Shown piece by piece: positions 29,965 through 42,029 of a DNA stretch of 64,000 bases. Positions within the stretch are counted from its first letter, which is position 1, and each line of letters starts with the position of its first letter. The position numbers and the translations under genes are program-made. The notes beneath the pieces are model-generated. The model was not told the origin of the DNA and did not search any database. It saw nothing but the letters and a program-made list of their open reading frames with translations. The stretch is taken from the NCBI GenBank assembly GCA_963920525.1, contig OY986439.1, forward strand, positions 49,913,482-49,977,481, written 5' to 3'. This DNA is from Dichetophora obliterata. Its lineage: Eukaryota; Arthropoda; Insecta; Diptera; Sciomyzidae.

Positions 29965-31090
29965 TTAAAATATCCATTTTCTTTAAGCAATACACTTTTG
30001 CGGCCTTCTTGGACATTGAAGTAGCTTTTATAAATCTACACACTAAAGTCATTCTTGATTCTCTGACCAACGTTGATGTGCAAACGCCAGTGAAGAGCTG
30101 GATAGTCTAAATGCCCAGTAATAGAATAATTCAGTAGACCTGGGTGGCTGCCAACTCACGAGATTTGTCAGCAGGGTTATTCCGCAGGGAAGAGTGATCC
30201 CTCCTCTTCTCTGGCTTATCGCAATGAACGAAGTTCTTAACACTCTCAATTGCAATGGGGTCAAAGTGGTGGCTTATGCGGTTGATGTGGTTGTAATGGT
30301 GTCCGGACTGTTTCCTTTTACGCTCAGTGAGCTAATGAAGACAGATTTAGGTAAACTCAATCTGGGTGCTGCTAGATGCGGCCTAGGAGTTCATCCTAGC
30401 GAGACGAAACTGATGCTATTCACCAGTTAAGCCAATGTGAAACAATTTGTCCTTCCAAAGATAAACAACAACCTTTTACTCTATAAAGCAGCGTGAAATA
30501 TCAATGAGTCATTCTAATTCTATTCTTAGCTGGAAAACCAACATTGAACAAAGGTTAAAAAAGGCCTGCATAGCCTTTTTCGCCTGCAAAAAGACCTTTG
30601 GGAAGAAATGGGGTCAAAAATACTCTTATGACTTTATACACCAGAAGCCCTATCCTATCATATGAAGCACTAGTATGGTGGCCTGCACTGAGCAAAGCTT
30701 ACAACATAGCAAAACTAGCCAGGATCCAGCAATCCACATGCATAGGTATCATAGGGGCATTCACTCATGCCCACCGATTCATTTAACCTCCTGACATACC
30801 CACTTCCTGTAAATCTACACATCAAGCTTACAACTACCAACAGTTCAGTCAGACTTAGAGAGTCTAACAACTGGCAGAATAAGCTTTATGGACACAGCAA
30901 CATTGTAAATAGCCATTACATCTGGAACTGATTTCTAATAACATTTACTATGACACCCCCAAACTCGACTGCACGAAATTCTTTAAGTTTTCCACCAGGG
31001 TAAAATGTGTCCTCGATGTGTCCTTCTACACTGGCGGTTCCAAGATGGAGTGTGGAGTAGGAGCTGGTATATACTCTGAAAAACTATGAG
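29965..31090 (+). pseudogene. RNase H-bearing LINE relic (I/LOA/R1-like)
   Basis: Across several frameshifts the plus strand gives RT motif A (FLDIEVAFINLHTKVILDSL, near 30006), motif B-like IPQGRVIPPLLWLIAMNEVL (near 30180), a damaged active site, VVAYAVDVVVMVSG (YADD-type, near 30270), then SYEALVWWPALSKAYNIAKL (near 30660). An RNase H start, YTGGSKMECGVGAGIY, lies near 31025, where Gly replaces the usual catalytic Asp. The combination of RT then RNase H suits I, LOA or R1-type LINEs. The damaged YADD and RNase H residues, together with many stops, make it dead. Confidence 0.8.
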
Positions 31091-31263
31091 CGCGGACGCT
31101 TTTCGGCTACTTACTAGACTCATCGCCAAGTCAGTCAGCCAGTTATTGTCACAAATGCTCCTTAATTAAGAACAAATTTAAAAAAATAACAAATTAAAAA
31201 GTCATTTAAACACAACGTTCCAAAAATATGCGGCGTGAAGACATTGCTAGAAAGGACAATTAA

Positions 31264-31678
31264 GGGCTAACACTACTGTAAAGTCATTAAACTTAGTCAT
31301 GTCTTTTAAAATTTTTGTAAGAGAAGAAACACAATTTATGTGAAATATACATACGGAGTCTTTTAATCCACTATATATTATATGTTGTAAAGAAAATTTT
31401 GATTTTTAAATTTTTTTTTTTTTTTTTAATGGCAGCAGTAGATCGTGTAAATATTAAAGAAGACAGTGACTCACCCAAAAAAATCAAGATAAAAAGAAGA
31501 TCAACCAAACGCTCTACTACCGACATATAAAGAAAAAAACAAAAGATTTTTTCTAACATTACATGATATATATATGCTTAATAAAACCACGTATGTATAT
31601 TTCACATTAATTGAGTTTCCTTACTAAAATTCTAAAAGACGTGACTAATTTTTATGAATTATACAGTGGTGTTAGCCC
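31264..31678. mobile_element. TTAA-flanked MITE (piggyBac-type target), 415 bp
   Basis: GGGCTAACACTACTGTA at the left and TACAGTGGTGTTAGCCC at the right are inverted, and similarity continues inwards for about 90-100 bp to GTGAAATATACATACG in both arms. TTAA flanks both ends (31260-31263 and 31679-31682). The TTAA target fits piggyBac-like elements. No transposase. Confidence 0.85.
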
Positions 31679-31682
31679 TTAA

Positions 31683-32699
31683 TGCTTAGAAAGAACTACA
31701 AAAACGCCTTCACTGCTCCCGTCACATGGTACTCACACCATACCTAACGGTTATAAGCATAGCGCCAAATTAAGTGTTTTTGTTTTTTTTTCTAATGCTC
31801 TTGTCTTATATAACTACATAGTAATTAGCAGCTCCAACAAGAAATTCCGTTTGAATGACAACAATAATTGAATTAGTCGCATCAACTGTTGGTAGAATTG
31901 TTGTTCTTGGTACATCATTTAAATTTGTTAATTAAACGTCATGCTTTTTGAATAAATAAAGCCAACTTAAGTGCCAAACAACTACCAAGGTGATGTTTTG
32001 GTGGTGGTGTGAAGTGATTCTTGTTAGTGTAACAAATAATTTCCTAATTATCAGTTTGTTCAACTAAGGAAGGAAGGTTTATTCAAAGAAGGTAGAAGTG
32101 GTGCTTTGGAGTGTTGACAAAAATGGCACATTTGTCAACACACGAAGAAATAATTTAGTTATTTAGTTGATTAATGCAGAATTTTGAAGTATGCAAAAAC
32201 AAAGCAATTTATTTTCTTAGAAAACTGTTAGTTTGCTTTTTTTCATTTTGTTTTGTTTTGTTTTACTTTTAGCTTCAATTTCATTAAACTTTTTGACAAT
32301 AAAACAATAAAAACTTTTTGAACAATTTAACCTACAAACAATGTTTAATAGTTCGCCTTGCTGTGTTGACAAAACTTAAGCGCTTTGTATACGAACAAAG
32401 CTATGGCTTTATTTGTATGTTATGTTCGAAAACAAAAGTTTTATTAACAAGCTTCTGTGCAAACTTTGCACAATGATATCAAAGCTTTTTACACAGCTAT
32501 AATCTTGAAATTTGTTAGAAAGAATCAAAAAGTTTTTAAATTTTAAACAAATAAGCGGGCTTGTTTTTTACAATAGCAATCAGACATTTAAGCCTATGCG
32601 AGAGCGTGTGAAAATATAGCACATGAGCTTTAAGTTTCATTTATATTATGTAAAAATTACTATATTAGAGTTTTGCAAAAACAAGGATAAAATTTTTTA
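31683..32699. other. Non-coding stretch
   Basis: No gene or clear repeat. The first bases after the MITE may continue the LINE relic upstream. Confidence 0.4.
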
Positions 32700-32703
32700 T
32701 TAA

Positions 32704-33328
32704 CCCTCAACCGACCCTCGTGTAAGATTTCACCCATTTTGAAGTTTAAAACGCTTTACCTAGCTCATTTTTAATGCAAAATTAATCAAATGTATGGTAT
32801 TTGTATAAAATGTTCCTTTCTTTTAGAATATGATGTCAATATTATGGTTGATAAAACATAACGGTAAATATTTGAAAAGGAAAATAAGCGACCTTCGGGT
32901 GAAATTTCACCCATATTGGAGTTTAAAACTCTTTATCTGGCTCATTTTTAATGCAAAATTATGAAATGTATGGTATTTGTATAAAATTACCCTTTCTTTT
33001 AGAATATTATATGAATATTATGGTCGATAAAACATAACGGTAAATATTAAGAAAGTAACTTAAGCGTCTTTCGGGTGAAATTTCACCCATATGCGAAAAA
33101 AGGACCGAAAAGCATATTACTTCCTGCAACAAATATATATGAGGTGAGCATAAACCTGCTTTCTACTTTTACTCTACTGTAAATAATAAACAGTAATTCA
33201 ACAAAATAAACTTATATAAAAGAAAATGAATAGTTTTTAGATAGTTAGGCCTACAAAATACTCATGGATGAAATTTCACCCATAAGAGTCTTATTTGTGA
33301 CTTGTTTTGAGGGTCGGATGAGAGTTAT
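32704..33328. mobile_element. Probable TTAA-target element built of 176-bp repeats
   Basis: TTAA at 32700-32703 precedes CCCTCAACCGACCCTCG, and an inverted CGACCCTCA-type sequence (TGAGGGTCGGATG) lies at 33308-33320. The interior is tandem, about 176 bp per unit, each with the palindrome GGGTGAAATTTCACCC (32897, 33073, variants at 32727 and 33263) and AAAACATAACGGTAAATATT. The right TTAA is not intact. The hexamer array starts immediately after its right end. Confidence 0.55.
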
Positions 33329-35145
33329 ATAACATAAACATAAACATAAACATAAACATAAACATAAACATAAACATAAACATAAACATAAACATAAACA
33401 TAAACATAAACATAAACATAAACATAAACATAAACATAAACATAAACATAAACATAAACATAAACATAAACATAAACATAAACATAAACATAAACATAAA
33501 CATAAACATAAACATAAACATAAACATAAACATAAACATAAACATAAACATAAACATAAACATAAACATAAACATAAACATAAACATAAACATAAGCATA
33601 AACATAAACATAAACATAAACATAAACATAAACATAAACATAAACATAAACATAAACATAAACATAAACATAAACATAAACATAAACATAAACATAAACA
33701 TAAACATAAACATAAACATAAACATAAACATAAACATAAACATAAACATACACATAAACATAAACATAAACATAAACATAAACATAAACATAAACATAAA
33801 CATAAACATAAACATAAACATAAACATAAACATAAACATAAACATAAACATAAACATAAACATAAACATAAACATAAACATAAACATAAACATAAACATA
33901 AACATAAACATAAACATAAACATAAACATAAACATAAACATAAACATAAACATAAACATAAACATAAACATAAACATAAACATAAACATAAACATAAACA
34001 TAAACATAAACATAAACATAAACATAAACATAAACATAAACATAAACATAAACATAAACATAAACATAAACATAAACATAAACATAAACATAAACATAAA
34101 CATAAACATAAACATAAACATAAACATAAACATAAACATAAACATAAACATAAACATAAACATAAACATAAACATAAACATAAACATAAACATAAACATA
34201 AACATAAACATAAACATAAACATAAACATAAACATAAACATAAACATAAACATAAACATAAACATAAACATAAACATAAACATAAACATAAACATAAACA
34301 TAAACATAAACATAAACATAAACATAAACATAAACATAAACATAAACATAAACATAAACATAAACATAAACATAAACATAAACATAAACATAAACATAAA
34401 CATAAACATAAACATAAACATAAACATAAACATAAACATAAACATAAACATAAACATAAACATAAACATAAACATAAACATAAACATAAACATAAACATA
34501 AACATAAACATAAACATAAACATAAACATAAACATAAACATAAACATAAACATAAACATAAACATAAACATAAACATAAACATAAACATAAACATAAACA
34601 TAAACATAAACATAAACATAAACATAAACATAAACATAAACATAAACATAAACATAAACATAAACATAAACATAAACATAAACATAAACATAAACATAAA
34701 CATAAACATAAACATAAACATAAACATAAACATAAACATAAACATAAACATAAACATAAACATAAACATAAACATAAACATAAACATAAACATAAACATA
34801 AACATAAACATAAACATAAACATAAACATAAACATAAACATAAACATAAACATAAACATAAACATAAACATAAACATAAACATAAACATAAACATAAACA
34901 TAAACATAAACATAAACATAAACATAAACATAAACATAAACATAAACATAAACATAAACATAAACATAAACATAAACATAAACATAAACATAAACATAAA
35001 CATAAACATAAACATAAACATAAACATAAACATAAACATAAACATAAACATAAACATAAACATAAACATAAACATAAACATAAACATAAACATAAACATA
35101 AACATAAACATAAACATAAACATAAACATAAACATAAACATAAAC
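33329..35145. repeat. Near-perfect AACATA hexanucleotide array, 1.8 kb
   Basis: About 300 copies of AACATA run with only two or three visible substitutions (for example near 33595 and 33751). Such purity shows recent expansion or homogenisation. The unit is different from, but the same length as, those at 1-2990. Open frames of alternating residues on the minus strand are by-products of the period and are not genes. Confidence 0.98.
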
Positions 35146-35185
35146 TTAAGCATATGCGTTTCACTCAGAAATTAACATTCAATGC

Positions 35186-35338
35186 CTGCATTCAGCGGAA
35201 AGAACTGTTCCACAACTTTCGGGCTGAATGGTATGCTCTCACAGAACATGTTCCTTGAGATGTCACAATTTATATAGCGAAAATATTTTATGCTACTTCG
35301 CTACTTGAGCACTTTTTCGGCTAGAATGCGGCCAATGT
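35186..35338 (-). repeat. Inverted copy of the repeat at 16205-16366
   Basis: Begins TGCCTGCATTCAGCGG and ends CGGCTAGAATGCGGCC, nearly identical to the reverse complement of 16205-16366. It directly follows the AACATA array, so the array may have grown at the edge of this element. Confidence 0.75.
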
Positions 35339-37639
35339 TAACAAACAAAGAAATGATTTAGTTCTCTACAGCTGTTGACAGTTTATAATCGATACAATCA
35401 TGCTTGTAGCCACCAGTAAGCATAATGATAAGTTTTTTTTACGTTACATCTGAGATATTTGCTTAAAGGTAGCAATATTGTGTGTGTCTATATTTTTGTA
35501 TGCATGTGTGTTTGTATTCTTACTGGATTAAGTTTGACATGAAAAATGGTTTTCTTGAAGCTCAACATTTAGCGAACTTATTCCTTTCTTGTGACAATCT
35601 TAGATTTACAGGAAAATGAAATCAAATTAATCATTGAGTTAAAGCAAATAGGTTACCTTTAATCATTGAAATAATGTTTTGTTGTATCTGGTAGATAGAT
35701 GGGCAGACATTGAAACATACCTGAAAGCAAAAGAAAAAAATAAATATATTTAATTATTTTTATCTTCTTGGCAGACATGCATTGGCTTATTTATAAAGTC
35801 GTGTAACACTAAATGTGTACGTGTGTTATTTGAGTGTTTGTGTTATTGTGTTTTCCTGCCTCAACACAGCTTTTGTTATGAACCAAGATGAACGATTGAT
35901 ACTTTTTTTAAAGCCTAACTTTCAAATAATGTTGCTTCTTAAACTATCATTCTTAGTCATATCCACTTGTAAGTCTTGTTTTATACATTTTTGTTTTTCA
36001 TAAGATTACTTAATATTATATTCAAATGCAAACAAATTCAACATTTTTCGATAAATTATTCAAAAGTATTTTTCTACTCTGATTTTGTCCGCCAACTTCA
36101 ATGAAAATTTACAATTTGCAATCAATTTAAGCTTTACACCAATCATTTTAATACCTTCATCAATCATTTTATCAGCGTTTGACAGCAAGCTTGAATAAAC
36201 CGAAAATCCGCTCGTTTATTCTGAATTTAAATATTTGCATTTTTATGAACTCTGTGCTTGTGTCTGTCTGTACGCGTTATTCTCTAATTTTCTCTACACC
36301 GAATAATAGATCAATTTGGCAGGCACAAAAAAATTATAATAATGTTGACATAGAAAATAATATTTATTTATGTTATTGTTGTTTTTGTTTCTGTTGTATT
36401 TAAGAGTGCCATTACACCAACCAGCTAGTAACAATGATGATTGAGTCACTCTGTGAGTGCCTTTGAATGTTGAAGTTCCGAAGGCGGTGGTAGTGGTTTT
36501 AATACGCGGTATGCAAAAGAATACTCTTTCCTTTTTTTTTTTTTGCAATATTATCATTACACAGGCAAACAGGCAATGGTGGCGGCTTTGCTTTCAGCAA
36601 ACAGCATTGATTGACAGGCAGCTTGAGTGAGTATTTTGAATATTTAATGGTGCACTTAAGGGATAAAAGGGGATGAGGGGGGAAGGCTTGGTGTGTGTGC
36701 AAATGTAAATTAGTTAACTGTTGCTTTAAGAGTGTTTTTGCTCTTCTTCAATCAATATAGGAATTTATGTTCGAAGACAGAATTTAACTATGAAATAATT
36801 AAAGATAGAATTTCAGTGCATACTTTTAGGGCAAAATTTGGTTCAATATTAATTTTATTTTTTTAATAGAGCAGTATTTAAGGCGTTTGCTACATGTTCA
36901 GAACGCTATCGCAATATTTATTGAACGTTGAGCATGCGATATTGATGGATCATGATCTAATATCGTAAAATATTTAAATGATTTGAAATCTGGATCTCGG
37001 ATCTCGATTCAACTATCACAATAAATATTGAAAGTGTAGCAGGCGCCTTATTGTTATACGTACTAGGTCTGTTCTTGTACTATTTCAATTAATTGTAATA
37101 GATTAGAGAGTGTCATTTTGCATGTTATTCCTCTCTCTCTCGAGCTTCAAAGTTACTTTCAAAGCTTTCAAGCAACTTCAAGCTACTTGAATCGAGTACG
37201 GGAACAGAACTAATATTGATGTAATACTTAAAAAGTAAATATTAATACCTGCTGTTTAATATGTCTAAAAATATGTAGTAATATTTTGGCTTTAATATAT
37301 AACTTTTGTAGTTAAACTACTCTTCAACGTAATAAAATGACTATTCTTAGGAGTGGATATATAATAGTATCTTTATTACTCTTTAGAGTCGTAGTAGTAT
37401 TTTCCAGATGATGTTTTGGTGAAAAGAGCACCACTTTCCTCAGAGTAGCGCTCCTATATAAGGGGTGGAAAAATAGAATATATTCCTGCGATATTATAGT
37501 CTTAATCATAACAAGAACAAATTTTAAAATAACTAACTTAACAAGTAAGTGTAACGTGTTACAACTAACATCACACATTTGATTTTGATATTCGGTGCAT
37601 GTTTATTTTATTGCTAAGTCTTAATTTTTCTCTTGCAGA
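35339..37639. other. Non-coding stretch, no gene supported
   Basis: AT-rich sequence with several short open frames in both strands, none with splice partners, motifs or composition suggesting coding. A CTCTCTCTCT tract lies near 37130. Nothing else can be supported. Confidence 0.5.
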
Positions 37640-38894
37640 ATGAGAAAGTCTAATCGGGTCACTCAAAGTAATGAACCTTCGAGTTAGCTACTACTGAAGT
37701 TAAAGAAAATAAGACAAGTGTCAGAAAAACAGCCAAAGTGCTTTTTTTGTGCCATGTATAATTTTATAGATATATAAAAAAATAACAAAGAATTGCAATC
37801 TGTTGGCTACAAAAAACCCAGAATAGTGTTTTAAGATGAAGATGAACTTAAAATATCTTCAGACCTAATGACGTGTGCAAATATCTATTTTGGACTGCTT
37901 CCAATGGAAGTGAGAGTGTTGGCATACCAATGTGCTGCTCAAATTTGTTCAACAAATATACCAGCCTCATAGCACAAAAATAATATGGCTAGACATGGTT
38001 GATTCAAAAAATTCATGCAAAGAAACTCACAGCTTTCTATAAGAACACCTACATCGACTTTCTTAAGCCGGGCAATATCTTTTAATAAGTTCAACGTTAA
38101 CGAATTTTTAAGAAAATATGAAGACTTGCTTCAATAATTGCAATTTTTACCATCACGAATTTATAATGTAGATGAAACTGGAGTTACAACAGTCCAAAAA
38201 CCGAAAAAATCATAGCTGCACGTGGACAAAAGCAAGTAGGGTGACCCTACTAGGGTCCATAACTTCAGCTGAAAGGAGTACACTCGTGATTCTTGCTTGC
38301 GCTGTAAATGCTTCTGGAAATTTTATTCATTCCCATGTTAATCTTTCTGAGGCTGAGGTACAAAGAAATATTGGTCAGGTCTGGACCACCAGGTTCCTTA
38401 GGCGCCAGTATCTCCTCAGGATGGATGACTCAGAAGGAATTCTTGTTATTTATAGATCATTTTATAAAATTCGTAAAACCAACGCAAGAATATCCTGTAT
38501 TGCTGTTGCTCGGCAATCACTGCTCTCATTTTAATATCAATGTCGCGACCGAAGTGAAAGAAAATAACATTATTATGCTTTCTTTCCCACTTCATTGCTC
38601 ACATCATTTGAAACCACTAGATGTTGAATTATTTAAACCGTAAATAAACGTCCAGGATGTATAACAATCCAGATTCTTACCTTCAAAAATAAGGCCTTTT
38701 TAATGTTCCAAAAAAGTTCAAACCGGAAACAGCGCAAAATAAAGCCCTACGATTTAACAGACGAAGCGGAAATGGTAGCACTGCAAAAATTAAATGAAGA
38801 GAGAAGGTTAAAAAGAGAATCAAGCATTAATTTAAGAAATTATGAAAGCGGACTGAAGAAGAAAAGAAAAAGTGAAAAATGTAATTTTTATTAA
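37640..38894 (+). pseudogene. pogo/jerky-like transposase relic
   Basis: Reading across frames on the plus strand gives a short N-terminus (ATG at 37640), KTSVRKTAKV (helix-turn-helix entry), NSQLSIRTPTSTFLSRAISF, then the DDE domain: IYNVDETGVTTVQKP (first catalytic Asp, near 38160), SGWMTQKEFLLFIDHFIKFV (near 38430), VLLLLGNHCSHFN (near 38500, where Gly replaces the second catalytic Asp of the usual LLLDNHxSH) and LSFPLHCSHHLKPLDVELF (near 38580). A basic tail ends near 38894. Several stops, shifts and the D-to-G change make it non-functional. Confidence 0.85.
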
Positions 38895-40598
38895 ATTAAG
38901 CAAATACTGTTGAAATAAAGATGAATATCTTAAATTTTTTGTTTTTTGTTAATTTCGTTTCAAATGTTGACTGATTAGTATTATGAAGATAATATTTCTA
39001 CAAGTCAATCAATTTGAATAAAAACTGTAGTTATTGTGTTATATTGTAAATGAACTCTTTATTACACACATATTCCAATCTAGGAAGTTTTTCTCGATTC
39101 AGGGATTGTCGGAATTGAAAATCTCAATCCTGAGATCCCGGGACAAGTTCGCGATTGAACACTTTATTAAGTAAATTATTTAAAACCATTTTAATACAAG
39201 TTTTTATTATTTTTTCCTTGAAACTAAAAAATGTAAATTAATTCATTTATAAAGACAAAAACAAAACAAAACAAAACACGTTATGGGTATTCGCAAGTGC
39301 GTTGTTTTTAGTGGTGTTTAAAATCCCCACGGTATTGATACCACACTTTACCGAGCGATTTTTATATTTTTTGTTGTTTTACATGAAATCTCTTAAAACC
39401 AAAAGTCCAAAAATGGAAGAAGCTCAAAACTTTTCAAGTTTTTTATGCCATTGATTAATAAAATATATCAAATTGGATAGTTAATTTATTTGCATAAAAA
39501 CAAAAAGCTATAGTTGGAGGTTCCCAATCACAAACTCTATTTTAAAGAATGCTCATAGTTGTGGTTTTCAACTATGGAACAGAAACAGAATACTACTATA
39601 CCTCACAATTGTGAATACCCTTTTTGTTAATAAGCACAAAGAAACTTAGGTTTTATAAATGACTAGCAAATTGTATTAATTTAAAGAAAAAAACTATATA
39701 AAACAGAACACAGAACAATTTGAGGTCTTATTATATGAATGTTAAACATATTTTTATATGACACCGTCTTCATGTGGTTTTTTTTTTGTGTTTAAGGTAA
39801 AGTAATGTTTGGAAAAGACTTTTCAAAGTTAAATTTTTTATTTTAACTATTTTTAAAGTAATACATGAAGCTGATCAACGCGTCTTATTTTTCATTAGAG
39901 AGTTTCGTTTGGATATTATTACAAAAATAACCCGCTCCACCGTACTGATCCTATGCTAGTTGGAGAAATAGTTAAATAATAATTGCAAGCAATTTTTAAG
40001 TTTCGATCACGATTGCCTTCACCACAAAACAAAATTATTTTCTAGGTCAGAATATCTGAAAAATTTTAAATACATAGCTGACTTCCCGAAGTTGCTAATT
40101 CTTCTAAAACTTTGCAAAGCTCCAGTGATTTACTCATCGTCCTAAAAATATTTGTCAGCCTCAATAAAAGTTTTTTTCTAATTCTATATTCATATCAAGC
40201 TAAAATGAAATGTTTGCATTTGCATGAATATTTGTAATAGAAGTTTTTTTATTTAAAATTCCCTATTAAAAGAGGCTTAAATCGACCGGGATCCCGGGAT
40301 TGACTTCCCTAAAACATATGTTAAATTTAATAGTTTTAAAGACTTGAATAATTTTTAGTTATTTCATTTTAGGTATATCAATCGAAAATAAATGAGTAAA
40401 AATTAACTTCAGGGATATTTTTTTGTTACAACATGCCGTAAGGCTATTACAACTAGACCCATACGCAAGGTATGTTGTAACGCCAGCAATTTTTTTTAAA
40501 TGTCCCCCATTAAATGATTCCATTCCAAAACTTTTTTTACGCAAAAATAGTCAGACATTTCATCTTTCAACTCATGTTTTTTAAACCAAAAAAATATT
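38895..40598. other. Non-coding stretch with inverted ATCCCGGGA motifs
   Basis: No gene. CCTGAGATCCCGGGAC at about 39131 and ACCGGGATCCCGGGATTG at about 40284 are related motifs in opposite orientation and could mark the ends of an old element of about 1.2 kb. That is only suggestive. Confidence 0.4.
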
Positions 40599-41006
40599 AA
40601 GGGTTCTCATCTAAGCTTGTAAACATGTAAACATGTAAAGCATTTAAACTTTTGATGAGCGATAAAGTGTAAATAGCATAAATATCGACAAAATGGCGGC
40701 TGCGGCTGCAGCTGCGACAATATTATGACTTTTTTAATTTTTAAACCTTTTAAAAACCTTCATTAACATAGAAAAATAAATAAAACGTGTTCATATTTAC
40801 TTCAACGACTTGAAATATGTAATGATTAGCGCCAAAGACAACCCTCATTCACACACGTAGATTTAACTGCTAGTTTACACTACAAAATAGGCTCGGAAAT
40901 GATGTAAACTCACGCCCATACAAATTTTGACAGATAGTTTACGCGCATGTAAGTTCACAAGGTTTACAATGTTTACGGGTCAGTTAAATGCTTAGATGAG
41001 AAGCCT
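40599..41006. mobile_element. MITE of about 408 bp with TTCTCATCTAAGC ends
   Basis: AAGGGTTCTCATCTAAGC at the left and GCTTAGATGAGAAGCCTT at the right are 18-bp inverted repeats with one mismatch, flanked by ATT on both sides. Inner GTAAACAT motifs are also mirrored. No coding region. The superfamily is uncertain; a three-base duplication would suit a Harbinger-like element. Confidence 0.7.
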
Positions 41007-41791
41007 TATTGTGTAATTTTGTTATTCCATCATATTTCCCAAAAATTGTTACAACTACAACGTAATCACCTTCTAATCCTCCACCTTTTTCTTCTTCTTC
41101 AATACCTCTTTCGTGCGTCATTGAATTTGGTCAGGTAAGAAAATGCACCCGATATTGAGTCAATATTTCACAAATACATAAACATATCAATATAAAAATT
41201 CACTTTTGTGTGGCCGAAGGTGCAATCTTTCAAATGGTATTGGCTTTTAGGAGGTTGTTTCATTTTTTAGTACTTTTATTTAAATTAAGAGGTTGTCTGG
41301 GGCACTGAGCGCCCCATGGATCAGACTAAAGGTTAAATCAATTTATATCTCTAACGAGGGGGTAGGGGTATTGTATTACGAAAAGTTAAGACGGGGGAGG
41401 GAATAGAAAAACTGAAAATCGGTCACATAGTTTATGTACCAATCTCTATGGTATCTGCTATTAACGTTTCAATCATATTTTTTATGATATTAGTAGCATT
41501 TTATTCGTTCTGATTTAACTGGATAAACGAATAAATCGCATTAGTTAAACTTTTGTAAGTTTTGCCTCAGACCGCTTGGGGCATTGTCGACGATGATATG
41601 ACTAAATAGCACAGATGTTTCTTTTGACGAGCACCGGGTGAATATAAATCATGAAAATTAAAACAAATAGCGATATGTTTGGAGCCGTAGCGTTTATGTT
41701 TAATTTCTTAAACCTTTAAAAACTATAAAAATTTATATGGAATTGTAAACAATTTCTTATTTTTTACATTATACTTTTAAATGATAAATTG
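41007..41791. other. Non-coding stretch
   Basis: No gene. A short hairpin sequence TGGGGCACTGAGCGCCCCA lies near 41300. Confidence 0.4.
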
Positions 41792-41799
41792 CTTTAAAG

Positions 41800-42021
41800 C
41801 AGTGTCGACCACGTATTACCCTCACGGTAGAAGCGACCATTCGTGTACAGACACGGTCGGTAAATCACACGTACTCTACCCGCAAGCTCAGTCACGTTAT
41901 GTCTGACAATCAAGCAAACAGTTTTATAGCGCGTTTTGGCTCGCATCACTTCAGAAAATGAAAATTGGAGCATGAATAGCAAGCCTTGTTTGTGTTTGTT
42001 AGCTCGTGTTTGGTCGACACT
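41800..42021. mobile_element. hAT-type MITE, 222 bp
   Basis: CAGTGTCGACCA and TGGTCGACACTG are perfect 12-bp inverted ends, flanked on both sides by the 8-bp CTTTAAAG (41792-41799 and 42022-42029). An 8-bp duplication with CAGTG ends fits hAT. CTTTAAAG is itself a palindrome, so a 20-bp TIR without a duplication is the alternative reading. Confidence 0.78.
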
Positions 42022-42029
42022 GCTTTAAA

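Noticed and set aside
33251..35164. Open frames of 637 and 620 codons in Leu/Cys and Phe/Met on the minus strand
   Set aside because: By-products of the AACATA array; two frames are open at once and composition is dipeptide only.
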